Notes under the pieces: generated by a model | The model's input: the letters and a program-made list of their open reading frames with translations, nothing else | Databases searched by the model: none | What the model was told of the DNA's origin: nothing | Part shown: positions 8,839 through 18,038 of the stretch, piece by piece | How positions within the stretch are numbered: the first letter of the stretch is position 1 | How the letters are laid out: each line of letters opens with the position of its first letter | Translations under genes and position numbers: made by a program | Assembly (NCBI RefSeq): GCF_002869745.1 | Contig: NZ_PNOS01000038.1 | Coordinates: forward strand, 1-46,793 | Source of the DNA: Oceaniglobus roseus | GTDB taxonomy: Bacteria; Pseudomonadota; Alphaproteobacteria; Rhodobacterales; Rhodobacteraceae | Direction: 5' to 3' | DNA: 46,793 nt

Positions 8839-9909
8839 GTGAGCGAAACAGCCGTCGAGGCGCGGGAAACGCGCAAGGTCTATGGGCAGGGGGCGGCGGC
8901 GGTGACCGCGCTCGGGGGCGTGTCGCTGGCGATCAGGAAGGGCGAGTTCTTCACGCTGCTCGGCCCCTCGGGCTGCGGCAAGACCACGCTTCTGAAGCTG
9001 ATCGCGGGGTTCGAAAGCCCCACGGCCGGGCAGATCCTGCTCCACGGCAGCGACATCACCTTCGATCCGCCGAACACGCGGCCCGTCAACACCGTGTTCC
9101 AGTCCTACGCGCTGTTTCCCCACCTGACCGTGGCCGAGAACATCGGCTTCGGCCCGAAGATGCAGGGCCGCCCCAAGGCCGAGATCGCCGAGACGGTGAA
9201 GCGGATGCTGGCGCTGGTGCGGATGGAGCAGATGGCGGACCGGAAGCCCGGCCAGCTTTCGGGCGGGCAGCAGCAGCGCGTCGCGCTGGCCCGCGCGCTT
9301 GCCCCCGCGCCGAAGGTGCTGCTGCTGGACGAGCCGCTGTCGGCGCTGGACCTGAAGCTGCGCAAGGAGATGCAGATCGAGCTGAAGCGGCTCCAGGTCG
9401 AGACCGGCATCACCTTCATCTTCGTCACCCACGACCAGGAGGAGGCGCTGACCATGTCCGACCGCATCGGCGTGATGCAGGCCGGCCGGCTGCTCCAGGT
9501 TGGCGATCCGCGCGCGATCTACACCCGTCCCGCCAACCGCTTCGTCGCCTCCTTCATCGGCGAATCGAACTTCCTGCACGGCACGCTCAGGGGCAACGAG
9601 ATGACGCTCGACGCCGGGCCGGTCCTGCCGGTGGAGAAGGGCGACAACGCGCCCGCCGCCGGCCCGGTGACGGCCGCGATCCGGCCCGAGCAGATCCGCA
9701 TCGCGGCCGGGGGCGGCATCCCCGCCAAGGTCCGCGACACCGTCTATTTCGGCACCGACACCCACTGCGTCGCGACGTTGTCGGACGGCACCGAGATCAC
9801 CGTGCGCCTGCAAAGCCCCGTCTCGGGCGACGTCGGCCTGCATCCCGGCTCGGACGTGCACCTGAGGTTCGAGCCCGGCGCGCTGATCGTGCTGCCGGAG
9901 GAGACATGA
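8839..9909 (+). CDS. Polyamine-type ABC transporter ATP-binding protein (PotA family)
   Basis: ATPase of an importer for spermidine/putrescine or a related amine. 356 residues from a GTG at 8839, preceded by a very strong ribosome site (GGAGGG at 8828-8833). Motifs: Walker [10 protein letters not shown] (42-50), Q-loop [13 protein letters not shown] (about 87-98), signature LSGGQ (140-144), Walker B VLLLDEP (160-166) and the switch histidine in [11 protein letters not shown]-terminal TOBE domain begins near residue 290. First gene of a four-gene potABCD-like operon; its TGA overlaps the permease ATG. Substrate is inferred from family resemblance only. Confidence 0.93.
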   Translation: MSETAVEARETRKVYGQGAAAVTALGGVSLAIRKGEFFTLLGPSGCGKTTLLKLIAGFESPTAGQILLHGSDITFDPPNTRPVNTVFQSYALFPHLTVAENIGFGPKMQGRPKAEIAETVKRMLALVRMEQMADRKPGQLSGGQQQRVALARALAPAPKVLLLDEPLSALDLKLRKEMQIELKRLQVETGITFIFVTHDQEEALTMSDRIGVMQAGRLLQVGDPRAIYTRPANRFVASFIGESNFLHGTLRGNEMTLDAGPVLPVEKGDNAPAAGPVTAAIRPEQIRIAAGGGIPAKVRDTVYFGTDTHCVATLSDGTEITVRLQSPVSGDVGLHPGSDVHLRFEPGALIVLPEET

Positions 9910-10820
9910 GCGCGCCCGACGATCCGAAGGCGCGGGACGAGGCCCGGCGCGGCTGGCTCCTCTCGGCGCCCGCGCTGGTGCTGCTGGTCGTCGGCGCCTC
10001 GGGGCCGCTCCTCATCATGCTGGTCTACTCGTTCCTCGAGCCGGGGCAGTACGGCAACGTCGAATGGGCGCTGTCCTTCAAGGCATGGTTCAACGTCGTG
10101 ATGACGCGGGACATCTTCGACGGCACCCTCGGCTTCGCGGACGCGCACCTGACGATCTTCTGGCGCTCGGCCAAGCTCGCGCTGCTGACGACGCTCTTCG
10201 CCTTCCTCGTCGGCTTCCCCACCGCATGGTTCATCGCCACCCGCAGCCCCGGCGCGCGGACGGCGTTCCTGTTCCTCATCACCATCCCGTTCTGGACGAA
10301 CCTGCTTATCCGCACCTTCGCGATCAACCAGATCATCCGCAACGAGGGGTTCCTGAACACCTTCCTGCTATGGACCGGCATCATCGACGCACCCATCGTC
10401 ATGCTCTACACCGATTTCGCGGTCTTCGTCGGCATGACCTACGTGTACCTGCCGCTGATGGTGCTGCCGCTCTTCGCCGCCATCGACCGCTTCGACATGC
10501 GGCTGCTGCAGGCGGGATACGACCTTTACGCCAGCCGCTGGCAGCTGCTGCGCCACGTCATCGTGCCGGTGGTGAAACCCGGGATCATCGCCGGGTCGAT
10601 CCTCGTCTTCATCCCCGCGCTCGGCGCCTATGTCACGCCCCGGATCCTCGGGGGCGGGCGCAACATGATGATCGGCAACTTCATCGAGCTTCAGTTCGGG
10701 CAGGGGCGGAACTGGCCGCTCGGCGCGGCACTTTCGGTGGTGCTGCTGGTGGTCGTGACCATCGCGCTGATCGTCTACACCCGCTTCGCGGCCGGAAGCC
10801 AGGACAAGAGCCATGGCTGA
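9906..10820 (+). CDS. Polyamine-type ABC transporter permease (PotB family)
   Basis: Inner-membrane permease, 304 residues, about six helices. It begins with a charged cytoplasmic segment, then the first helix [19 protein letters not shown]. The EAA-like cytoplasmic loop that contacts the ATPase is visible as [30 protein letters not shown], typical of PotB. It overlaps the ATPase gene by 4 bases and the next permease by 8 bases. Confidence 0.92.
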   Translation: MSAPDDPKARDEARRGWLLSAPALVLLVVGASGPLLIMLVYSFLEPGQYGNVEWALSFKAWFNVVMTRDIFDGTLGFADAHLTIFWRSAKLALLTTLFAFLVGFPTAWFIATRSPGARTAFLFLITIPFWTNLLIRTFAINQIIRNEGFLNTFLLWTGIIDAPIVMLYTDFAVFVGMTYVYLPLMVLPLFAAIDRFDMRLLQAGYDLYASRWQLLRHVIVPVVKPGIIAGSILVFIPALGAYVTPRILGGGRNMMIGNFIELQFGQGRNWPLGAALSVVLLVVVTIALIVYTRFAAGSQDKSHG

Positions 10821-11619
10821 GCGCTCCAGCTTCGACATCTCGCGCCTGCCGGGTTTCGCAACCGTCGCGGTGACTGTCTTCGTCCTTCTGTACCTGCCGA
10901 TCGCGATGCTGGTGGTCTTCTCGTTCAACGCGGGCGACAGCGTGGCGATCTGGGAGGGCTTCTCGTTCCGCTGGTATCCCGAGGCCTGGCAGAACGAGGA
11001 GGTGAAGGACGTCACCTTCCGCTCGCTGAAGATCGCGACGGCCGCCGCGCTGATCTCGACCACGGTCGCCACCATGGCCGCCCTCGGCACCACGCGGCGG
11101 CGGGCGACCAGGGGGCAGACCTTCGTCTACGTGATGATCAACCAGCCCCTGATGGTGCCCGAGATCGTGACCGGCGTCGCGCTGCTGATCTTCTTCTCGA
11201 CGATCAAGGTCGCCACCGGCTACCAGGGGCTCGGCTATCTCATCCTCGCCCATTCCGCCTTCTGCATCCCCTTCGCCTACCTGCCGATCCGCGCGCGGCT
11301 CGAAGGCATGGACCTGACGCTGGAGACCGCGGCCTCGGACCTCTACGCGAACCGCTGGCAGACCTTCCGCCACGTGACGCTGCCGCTGGTCGCGCCAGGC
11401 GCGGTGGCGGGGCTGATGCTGGCCTTCGTCACCTCGCTCGACGACGTGGTGATCACGCTGTTTGTCAAATCCGCCGGGCAGGATACGCTGCCGACCTACA
11501 TGCTGGCGCAGATCCGCCGCTCGGTCAGTGCCGAGGTCAACGCGATCTCGACCCTGCTTCTGCTGCTGACGGTGGTGCTGCTGACGGCGTTCTTTCTGCT
11601 GACGCGCAAGCGTTCGTGA
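10813..11619 (+). CDS. Polyamine-type ABC transporter permease (PotC family)
   Basis: Second permease of the importer, 268 residues, six predicted helices. The N-terminus has the PotC-type YLPIAMLVVFSFN followed by FRWYPEAWQN. The EAA loop is LETAASDLYANRWQTFRHVTLPLVAPG, and the late motif SLDDVVITLFV is characteristic of PotC. It starts inside the end of the PotB-like gene and ends 31 bases before the binding-protein gene. Confidence 0.93.
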   Translation: MAERSSFDISRLPGFATVAVTVFVLLYLPIAMLVVFSFNAGDSVAIWEGFSFRWYPEAWQNEEVKDVTFRSLKIATAAALISTTVATMAALGTTRRRATRGQTFVYVMINQPLMVPEIVTGVALLIFFSTIKVATGYQGLGYLILAHSAFCIPFAYLPIRARLEGMDLTLETAASDLYANRWQTFRHVTLPLVAPGAVAGLMLAFVTSLDDVVITLFVKSAGQDTLPTYMLAQIRRSVSAEVNAISTLLLLLTVVLLTAFFLLTRKRS

Positions 11620-11650
11620 CCGGACAACAACAACCAACAGGGAGAAGACG

Positions 11651-12670
11651 ATGAAGAAACTGCTGACCACCGTGGCGATCCTTGCCGCGGGCATGGCCCA
11701 GGCCGAGGGCGAGCTGCAGCTCTACAACTGGGGCGACTACACCTCGCCCGAGCTGCTGGAGAAGTTCGAGAAGGAGACCGGGATCAAGGTCACCGTCACC
11801 GACTACGATTCCAACGACACCGCGCTGGCGAAGGTCGAGGCGGGGGGCCATGGCTTCGACCTGGTGGTGCCGTCGGCGAACTACATCCCGATCTGGCGCG
11901 AGAAGGGGCTGATCCAGGAGCTGGACCTGTCGAAGCTGCCGCACCACGGGAACATCGCCGACCAGTGGGTCGACGTGCCCTTCGATCCGGGCCGGAAATA
12001 CTCGATCCCGTGGCAGATCGGCGCGACCGGGATCGCCGTGAACTCCGACGCCTACGAGGGCGACATCAACACCAGCGCGATCTTCCTCGACACGCCGGAA
12101 GAGCTGAAGGGCAAGGTCAACGTCACGCCCGAGATGAACGACATCCTGTCGCTCGCCCTCTGGTACGTCGGCGGCGAGCCCTGCTCGGAGGACCCCGAGA
12201 AGCTGAAGGCGGCCCGCGACGCGCTGCTGGCCGCGAAACCCGACTGGCAGTCCATGGACTACGGCATGACCGAGAAGCTGGCGGCGAACGACACCATGGC
12301 CTCGGTCTACTGGAACGGGGCGGTGTTCCGCGCCGCGTTGAAGAACGACAAGGTGAAGTTCGGCTATCCGCAGGAAGGCTTCCCGCTGTTCATGGATTCG
12401 GTCGCCCTGCTGTCGGACGCCCAGAACGTCGAGGAGGCCTACAAGTTCCTCGACTTCATCATGGTCCCCGAGAACGCCGCGCTGATCTCGGAATTCGCGC
12501 GCTATGCCAACGGCATCGAGGGGTCGGACGAGTTCATGGACGAGCAGATGAAGACCTCGCCCATGGTGAACATCCCGCCCGAGCTGGCGGATGCGGGCAA
12601 GTTCCTGCCCACCTGCTCGGCCAAGTCGCTGGAGTACTACACCGCGATCTGGACCGAGCTGCAGAAGTAG
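11651..12670 (+). CDS. Polyamine-type ABC transporter periplasmic binding protein (PotD/PotF family)
   Basis: Periplasmic solute-binding protein, 339 residues. A Sec signal peptide (MKKLLTTVAILAAGMAQA, cleavage after residue 18) precedes the family opening LQLYNWGDYTSPELLEKFEKET. The ribosome site GGGAGAAG lies just before the ATG. The rest has PotD landmarks (IPWQIGATGIAVN; the VYWNGAVF and DSVALL segments). Polyamine, opine or another organic amine are all possible ligands, since this family is broad. A strong hairpin 20 bases after the stop closes the operon. Confidence 0.92.
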   Translation: MKKLLTTVAILAAGMAQAEGELQLYNWGDYTSPELLEKFEKETGIKVTVTDYDSNDTALAKVEAGGHGFDLVVPSANYIPIWREKGLIQELDLSKLPHHGNIADQWVDVPFDPGRKYSIPWQIGATGIAVNSDAYEGDINTSAIFLDTPEELKGKVNVTPEMNDILSLALWYVGGEPCSEDPEKLKAARDALLAAKPDWQSMDYGMTEKLAANDTMASVYWNGAVFRAALKNDKVKFGYPQEGFPLFMDSVALLSDAQNVEEAYKFLDFIMVPENAALISEFARYANGIEGSDEFMDEQMKTSPMVNIPPELADAGKFLPTCSAKSLEYYTAIWTELQK

Positions 12671-12690
12671 GGCTGCGTCCTGCGCGATGC

Positions 12691-12718
12691 GAAGCCGGCC
12701 GCCCAAGCGGCCGGCTTC
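12691..12718 (+). terminator. Hairpin terminator of the potABCD-like operon
   Basis: A perfect 12-bp stem, GAAGCCGGCCGC (12691-12702) with its complement at 12707-12718, around the tetraloop CCAA. It is 20 bases after the binding-protein stop and is followed by a short weak T run (ATTTCC). Confidence 0.85.
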
Positions 12719-12775
12719 CGCGATTTCCAGACCCCGCCGCGCATCCCGGCCCGGCGCCCCAGCGAAGGCTCCGCG

Positions 12776-14443
12776 ATGTCCTTTGGTCCCGATCTCGTCA
12801 TCCTCAACGCCTCCGTCCTCACCTTCGACGATGCGCGGCCCCGCGCCGCGGCGCTGGCGGTGAAGGACGGCCGGATCCTCGAAGTGGGCGACGAGGGGGC
12901 GATCCGCGCCATGGCGGGGCAGGGGACGGAGGTGATCGACGCCGGGGGCGGAACCGTCCTGCCGGGTTTCATCGACAGCCACGTGCACCTTTTCGGCGGC
13001 TCGGTCGAGCTCGACTATCTCGACCTTTCCGGCGTTACCGGCTTCGACGCAGTGACGGCAGCCGTCCGCGCCCGCGCCGCGCGGGACAGGTCCGCACGGC
13101 TGATCTTCGCGGTGCAGGCCGACTACGGCATGTTCGGCCGGGGCCACCGCACCACCCGCCACGATCTCGACCGGGTGCTGCCCGACCGCCCCTTCGCGAT
13201 GTTCGCCTCGGACCACCACACGATCTGGGCCAACACGGCCGCGCTGGAGCTTGCCGGGATCCTCGGCGGCGGCGCGACCGAGCCCGGCTCGGAGATCGTC
13301 ATGGGCCCGGACGGCCGCGCGGAGGGCGAGCTGCGCGAGCCCGGCGCCTATGCCCGGGTGCTGGCGCTGACGCCCTACGGCGGGCGCGACTTGGCGGGGC
13401 TGGTGACGGGCAGGAACCCCGAGCCGCCGGCCAGCGCCGCCGAGCGGGCGCGCGACCTCGACGCGCTGCGCCGGGGGCTGAGACATTGTGCCAGCCACGG
13501 CATCACCGGCCTGCACAACATGGACGGCAATTTCTACACCATGGAGCTGCTGGCCGAGCTCGACGCCGCCGGGGACCTGATCTGCCGCACCGAGGTGCCG
13601 TTCCACTACAAGTCCGTTGACAGCCTGGAGCGGTTCGAAGACGCCGAGGAGATGCGCCGCCGCTGGGCGGGCGACCGGCTCTGGTGCCACCGGGTGAAGA
13701 TGTTCATGGACGGCGTGATCGAAAGCCGCACCGCGTTGATGATCCAGCCCTATCCCGGCTCCGACCACACCGGCGATGCGGTATTCACGCCCGACCACTT
13801 CGACGCCGCCTGCGTCGAGGCCGACCGGCGCGGCTTCCAGATCGCCACCCACGCCATCGGCGATCTCGCCGTGCGCCGCACGCTCGACGGCTACGGCGCG
13901 GCGCGCGCTGCCAACGGGGCGCGGGATGCCCGCCACCGGATCGAGCATATCGAGACGCTGCACCCGGACGACCTGCCGCGCTTCGCCGAGCTTGGCGTCG
14001 TCGCCTCCTACCAGCCGGGCCACGCGCCGTTCGGCCACATCTACCCGGCCGAGGCCATCGCGCCGCACCTGCACGACGCCCAGAAGCCGCTGGCCTACGG
14101 CTGGCAGAGCCTGCGCGCGGCAGGAACCCTCGTCGTCTTCTCGACCGACTGGCCGGTGATCCGCGTCGACACCATGTCGACCCTGCGCGCCGCCTGCGCC
14201 CCCGTGGCGCTGCCCGCGCCCTGGGGCGACCAGCGGCAGGGGCTGATGGACGCGCTCGCCTCGATGACCCGGGACAACGCCTGGGTGGAGTTCAACGAAC
14301 ACCGCAAGGGCCGCCTTGCCCCGGGCTTCATGGCGGACATCGTGGTGATGAAGGACGACGTGGAGCGGATGGAGCCCGACCGGTTCGAGACGACCGGGGC
14401 CGCGGTGACGATCTCGGGCGGGCGGATCACCTACCGCGCCTGA
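12776..14443 (+). CDS. Amidohydrolase family protein (YtcJ/NfdA-like, amidohydrolase_3)
   Basis: Metal-dependent hydrolase of the amidohydrolase superfamily, 555 residues. It has the N-terminal beta sandwich (DLVILNASVLTFDD), GFIDSHVHL with the metal histidines 69 and 71, the bridging lysine in CHRVKMFMDG, histidines in IATHAIGD and HRIEHIE, and the catalytic Asp in STDWPV. The YtcJ-like subgroup hydrolyses N-formyl or other amide bonds, but its substrates are seldom known. AGCGAAGG upstream is a plausible ribosome site. It follows the amine importer on the same strand, beyond a terminator, so a functional link to an imported amide is only an inference. Confidence 0.9.
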   Translation: MSFGPDLVILNASVLTFDDARPRAAALAVKDGRILEVGDEGAIRAMAGQGTEVIDAGGGTVLPGFIDSHVHLFGGSVELDYLDLSGVTGFDAVTAAVRARAARDRSARLIFAVQADYGMFGRGHRTTRHDLDRVLPDRPFAMFASDHHTIWANTAALELAGILGGGATEPGSEIVMGPDGRAEGELREPGAYARVLALTPYGGRDLAGLVTGRNPEPPASAAERARDLDALRRGLRHCASHGITGLHNMDGNFYTMELLAELDAAGDLICRTEVPFHYKSVDSLERFEDAEEMRRRWAGDRLWCHRVKMFMDGVIESRTALMIQPYPGSDHTGDAVFTPDHFDAACVEADRRGFQIATHAIGDLAVRRTLDGYGAARAANGARDARHRIEHIETLHPDDLPRFAELGVVASYQPGHAPFGHIYPAEAIAPHLHDAQKPLAYGWQSLRAAGTLVVFSTDWPVIRVDTMSTLRAACAPVALPAPWGDQRQGLMDALASMTRDNAWVEFNEHRKGRLAPGFMADIVVMKDDVERMEPDRFETTGAAVTISGGRITYRA

Positions 14444-14455
14444 GCCGCCCGGCGG

Positions 14456-15229
14456 TCAGAGGAACCGCCCCAGATCGTCGAGGTAGGAGTTCGCCGCCCG
14501 CTCGCGGGCGATCAGCGCGCCGTCGATCCCGGCCAGCAGCAGCTCGGGCCCCGCGCCCGCCTGCGCGAGCGCGGCACCCCGCGGGTCGCGGATCGAGGAG
14601 AGGCCGACGAACTCCAACTCGGGCTCGCGGCCGCTGCGGTTGCAGTAGGCGACGAAGATCTGGTTCTCCAGCGCCCGCGCCGCCACCATCGCCTCCGCCA
14701 CCCGCTCGTGCGGGGTCATCAGCGCCGTCGGCACCACCACCAGCTCGACCCCCGCCTGCGCCTCGGCGCGGATCAGCTCGGGAAACTCGACGTCATAGCA
14801 GATGGCGACGCCGACGCGCAGCCCGCCGCAGTCGAAGCGCAGCGGCGCGTCGCCGGGCAGGAAGGTCGCCTTCTCCCAGGCCCCGAACAGCGTGCGCTTG
14901 TGATACCGTCCGATCTCGGCGCCGAGGGCGTCGAACACCACGGCCGAGTTCCTCAGCCCCCGCGGCGTGTCGAGATGGGTGCCGAGGACCATCGCCAGCT
15001 CCGTCTCCGCCGCGATCCGCCCGGCCTGCTCCAGCGCCGCCTCGACCCCCGGCAGGCCGCCGGGCGCGAGGCCGGGAATGTGATAGCCGGTCAGGAAGCC
15101 TTCGGGAAAGACCAGCAGATCCGCGCCGGCCCGCGCGGCCTCGCCCGCGACCCGAGCGACCTCGGCCAGCGTCGCGTCGAGATCGCCGGGCACCCCGGCC
15201 CCCTGCCAGATCGCCAGTTCCAGACCCAT
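14456..15229 (-). CDS. Carbon-nitrogen hydrolase family protein (nitrilase superfamily amidase)
   Basis: Cytosolic thiol amidase, 257 residues. The catalytic triad is clear: Glu43 (FPEGFLTGY), Lys111 (GRYHKRTLFG) and Cys144 (VAICYDVEFPE). The second Glu of the site, in HERVAEAMVAARALEN, is also present. It resembles aliphatic amidase/N-carbamoylputrescine amidase-like members; true nitrilases are longer. It is convergent with the amidohydrolase gene, 12 bases apart, and lies about 77 bases downstream of the DUF4038 gene on its own strand, so it may be cotranscribed with it or have its own promoter. Confidence 0.92.
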   Translation of the reverse strand: MGLELAIWQGAGVPGDLDATLAEVARVAGEAARAGADLLVFPEGFLTGYHIPGLAPGGLPGVEAALEQAGRIAAETELAMVLGTHLDTPRGLRNSAVVFDALGAEIGRYHKRTLFGAWEKATFLPGDAPLRFDCGGLRVGVAICYDVEFPELIRAEAQAGVELVVVPTALMTPHERVAEAMVAARALENQIFVAYCNRSGREPELEFVGLSSIRDPRGAALAQAGAGPELLLAGIDGALIARERAANSYLDDLGRFL

Positions 15230-15306
15230 CGTGCCCCTCCCGTACCGCCGACGCCAGGCCCATCATCCACCGCGACGCGGCGGAGGCAAGCCCGCATCGG
15301 CCGGGG

Positions 15307-16659
15307 TCAGCTGCGCCCGCCCGCCGCCTTCGGCGCGGCGCAGGAGGCGAGCAGGAGCACCCAGTCGGAATCGCCCCCGGAGTCGTCCGCGCGCAGCGGC
15401 GGCGTCACCAGGTCCTCGCCCTCGGCCAGCGGCGCGGGCGCGGGATGGCGGCTGCCGTCCTGCGGCGCGTACCAGGTTGCGCAGACCGGCCCGCCCGCGA
15501 AGGCGTCGGTCCGGATCCTGAGCGGCCCGCCCCCCGGCGAATAGACGACGGCGAAGCTGCCGTCGTCGGCCAGCGCGCATTTCGCCCCGCCGAAGCGCGA
15601 CCGCCAGCCGCAGACGCGCCCCTCGGCGTCGTCGCGCAGCCGCCACCAGGCCAGGGGCTCGAAGAAGGCGCGCATGTGGCCCATGGCGACCGATCCCGCG
15701 CCGCCGAGCTCGGCCTTCCACCCGTTCGCCGCGGCGAAGAGCCCGACGCTGTCGAAGTGCCAGATCGGGTTGTTGCCGAAGACGAAGCCCGCCGCCCCCG
15801 CCATCACCGCGCCATAGCCCGCTTCGCGCAGGGAGGGCGGGGTCGCGTCGCGCTCGTTCTCGTAGCGGCTCTCGATCATCACCACCGGCAGGTCGTGGTC
15901 GTCGCGCCGCTGCTCGGCGACCTTCGCGTAGACGTCGCCGTAGGTGTAGGCGGTGTCGAGGTCGAGCCAGGGCGCATCGGCCCAGAGCGCCGCCGTCACG
16001 GTGTCGCGGCGGGAGTGGACAGTCTGCAGCGCCCCGGGATCGGCCGCGCGGATGCCCTCGGCCAGGGCCGTGACCAGCGCGGGATCCGGCGCGTCCTCGT
16101 CGCCGCCCTCGGTCCAGACGATGTTGTCCAGATCGCCGAACCGCTGCCCGAGGAAGGTGCCATAGCGGCGCAGCCGCTCGGGGCCCGCCGCCGCCATCTC
16201 GACCCACCAGCCCTGACCGCCGCCGCCCGACCCGATGTAGGCGGGGGCGAGGAACACGGTGAACCCCAGCGCGCGCGCCCGTTCCAGCACCCGGTGCGCG
16301 CGGTCGAAATAGGCGGTGTCCGGCGCCTCGAAGGGCTGGCCCGCGAAGGGGCGTTCGCCATGGGCGTTGGCCGGGGGATGATCGCTGAACTGGTGCTCGA
16401 TCAGGTTCACGAGCAGCGCGTTGAACCCGCGCGCCCGGCGGTCCCGGAGGTACAGCTCGATGTCGTCGTCGCCGGGCTGCACCAGGAGCGACCAGGCGGC
16501 GTCCCCGACCAGCAGGACCGGCCGGCCGCTGCCGTCCCGAAGGTGCGTCCGGTCGGCGGAGACCGAAAGCGGGAACTCCGTCGTCGGCCAGGCCGGGGCC
16601 GCCTGCACCCCCGCGACCAGCAGCAGCGCCGCAAGCCAGGGTCGCAGCGCCGCCATCAT
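15307..16659 (-). CDS. Secreted DUF4038 (apiosidase-like) glycoside hydrolase-type protein
   Basis: 450 residues with a Sec signal peptide (about 1-20, ending VQAAPA) and a TIM-barrel-type DUF4038 domain. Visible are VLLVGDAAWSLL, the YLRDRRARGFNALLVNL helix, PAYIGSGGG, FGDLDNIVWTEGGDED (likely acid/base Glu) and LPVVMIESRYENE (likely nucleophile region), then a C-terminal beta domain (FAVVYSPGG). Such proteins are exported and often act on plant or bacterial glycans. The start overlaps the aminotransferase stop (ATGA), so it is translationally coupled to a polysaccharide gene. I infer a role in trimming or turning over the locus' own polysaccharide. Confidence 0.82.
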   Translation of the reverse strand: MMAALRPWLAALLLVAGVQAAPAWPTTEFPLSVSADRTHLRDGSGRPVLLVGDAAWSLLVQPGDDDIELYLRDRRARGFNALLVNLIEHQFSDHPPANAHGERPFAGQPFEAPDTAYFDRAHRVLERARALGFTVFLAPAYIGSGGGGQGWWVEMAAAGPERLRRYGTFLGQRFGDLDNIVWTEGGDEDAPDPALVTALAEGIRAADPGALQTVHSRRDTVTAALWADAPWLDLDTAYTYGDVYAKVAEQRRDDHDLPVVMIESRYENERDATPPSLREAGYGAVMAGAAGFVFGNNPIWHFDSVGLFAAANGWKAELGGAGSVAMGHMRAFFEPLAWWRLRDDAEGRVCGWRSRFGGAKCALADDGSFAVVYSPGGGPLRIRTDAFAGGPVCATWYAPQDGSRHPAPAPLAEGEDLVTPPLRADDSGGDSDWVLLLASCAAPKAAGGRS

Positions 16660-18038
16660 GGAAGGTCCGCGGGCGCCGTGTTGTGGCTGCGGAAGACCAC
16701 CTGCGAGGGGCGGCCGACCAGGTAGCGCCCCACGCCCTCGTCCAGCGCCTTGCGGTAGACCCCGAGCGCGCCGTCGAAGGCGGCGACGGTGGCCGCGATG
16801 TCCTCGGCGCCGTGGGCATAGCTCACCACCAGGGAGGGGGCCAGCACGCCGCGCCGGATCGTCTCCTGCAGGAGCAGCGAGCGGAACGCCTGCGAGGGCT
16901 GCCCGCTGCCGTCGAGCGACTGGTAGGCGAGGCAGCAGTCGCGCCCCACGATCCGCACCGCATCCTCCAGCCCGTGCGCGGCGATCACGTCCTCGAGCTC
17001 GCGCCGCAGTGCCGCGCCGGTCTCGTGCATCCGCGCCGTCACCGGCTCGTCGCGGTAGATCCGCATCGTCTCGGTCGCGGCGGCCAGGGCGTGGGTTTCC
17101 GCCCCGTGGGTGGTGGACAGGAGGAACACGCGCGGGCGGTCGCGGTGCTCGATCCCGCCGAGGCGCATGATCTCGCGCAGCCCGCAGAGCGCGGAGACCG
17201 AGAAGCCGTTGCCGAGCGCCTTGCCGAAGGTGGCGAGGTCGGGCACCACACCATAGACCTCCTGCGCGCCGCCCCGGCTCCAGCGGAAGCCGGTGATCAT
17301 CTCGTCGAGGACGAACAGAGCGCCTTCCCGGTGGGCCATGTCGCGCAGCGCGGCGAGGTAGCCCGGCGGCGGATCCTCGCCGCGGGAGGGTTCGAGGATC
17401 AGGGCCGCGATGCGCCCCGGGTGGCGGTCGAACATCGCCTGCGCGTCGGCCAGATCGCCGTAGCGGAAGCCGGTGGTCAGCTCGCGCACCGCGAGCGGGA
17501 TCCCGGCCGTCATCGGCGTGGTGCCGATGAACCAGTCGTCGGTCGAGAAGAACGGATGGTCCGAGCAGATCGCCACCATGTCTCGCCCGGTATAGGCCCG
17601 CGCCAGCCGCACCGCGCCCGAGGTCGCGTCCGAGCCGTCCTTGCAGAACTTCACCATCTCCGCCCCCGGAACGGAGTCGAGGAACATCTCGGCGCATTCC
17701 GCCTCAAGGGGCGAGGGCCGGGTGAAGTTGCAGCCGAACTCCAGCGCCACCCGCGCCGCGGCCAGCACCTCCGGGTGGCAATGGCCGAGGCCCACCGCCC
17801 GGTTGCCCATGCCGTATTCGACGTATTCGTTGCCGTCCACGTCCCAGACCCGGCAGCCCGCCCCGCGGCGGATGAAGCCGGGCGCCAGCACCGGGTACTG
17901 GTCGTCCCCCTTGGCATAGGTGTGGGCGCCGCCCGGGATCATCGCGTGGGCGCGCCAGCGCAGCGCCTCGGACCGGGCGAAGCGCGCCGCGTCGGCGACG
18001 GGGGTGGCGGGCAGCGGTCCTGCGGAGTGATCGTTCAT
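16656..18038 (-). CDS. Class III PLP-dependent aminotransferase (glutamate-1-semialdehyde aminomutase-like)
   Basis: 460 residues of fold type I, PLP dependent. The Schiff-base lysine is Lys273 in LATFGKALGNGFS and the PLP aspartate is Asp245 in FVLDEMITGFRW. MIPGGAHTYAKGDDQYP at the N-terminus is typical of the GSA-like proteins found in sugar and natural-product clusters and unlike hemL itself. FCKDGSDATSGAVRLARA binds the phosphate. AGAGAGGA lies before the ATG. It is coupled by 4-base overlaps to a glycosyltransferase upstream and to the DUF4038 gene downstream. A likely role is adding an amino group to a sugar or to a small substituent. Confidence 0.88.
   Translation of the reverse strand: MNDHSAGPLPATPVADAARFARSEALRWRAHAMIPGGAHTYAKGDDQYPVLAPGFIRRGAGCRVWDVDGNEYVEYGMGNRAVGLGHCHPEVLAAARVALEFGCNFTRPSPLEAECAEMFLDSVPGAEMVKFCKDGSDATSGAVRLARAYTGRDMVAICSDHPFFSTDDWFIGTTPMTAGIPLAVRELTTGFRYGDLADAQAMFDRHPGRIAALILEPSRGEDPPPGYLAALRDMAHREGALFVLDEMITGFRWSRGGAQEVYGVVPDLATFGKALGNGFSVSALCGLREIMRLGGIEHRDRPRVFLLSTTHGAETHALAAATETMRIYRDEPVTARMHETGAALRRELEDVIAAHGLEDAVRIVGRDCCLAYQSLDGSGQPSQAFRSLLLQETIRRGVLAPSLVVSYAHGAEDIAATVAAFDGALGVYRKALDEGVGRYLVGRPSQVVFRSHNTAPADLP

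Noticed and set aside
6361-9861. An 1166-codon minus-strand frame opposite ccoI-potA
   Set aside because: Arg/Gly/Asp-rich shadow of GC-rich coding DNA, with no domain; ccoI, ccoS and the ATPase on the plus strand are certain.
14028-14035. Extra copies of the box octamer (for example CCGTTCGG at 14028, 26629 and 2879)
   Set aside because: These are coding, differ at the W/Y positions, and lack the G(G/T)AGG tail, so they look like chance.
11537-14302. A 921-codon minus-strand frame opposite the binding-protein and amidohydrolase genes
   Set aside because: Composition of a shadow frame; both plus-strand genes have clear family motifs and ribosome sites.
16656-18038. The aminotransferase as HemL (glutamate-1-semialdehyde aminomutase)
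   Set aside because: Alphaproteobacteria of this group normally make aminolevulinate through HemA (ALA synthase), and the gene is coupled to glycan genes, so a sugar- or substituent-specific role fits better.
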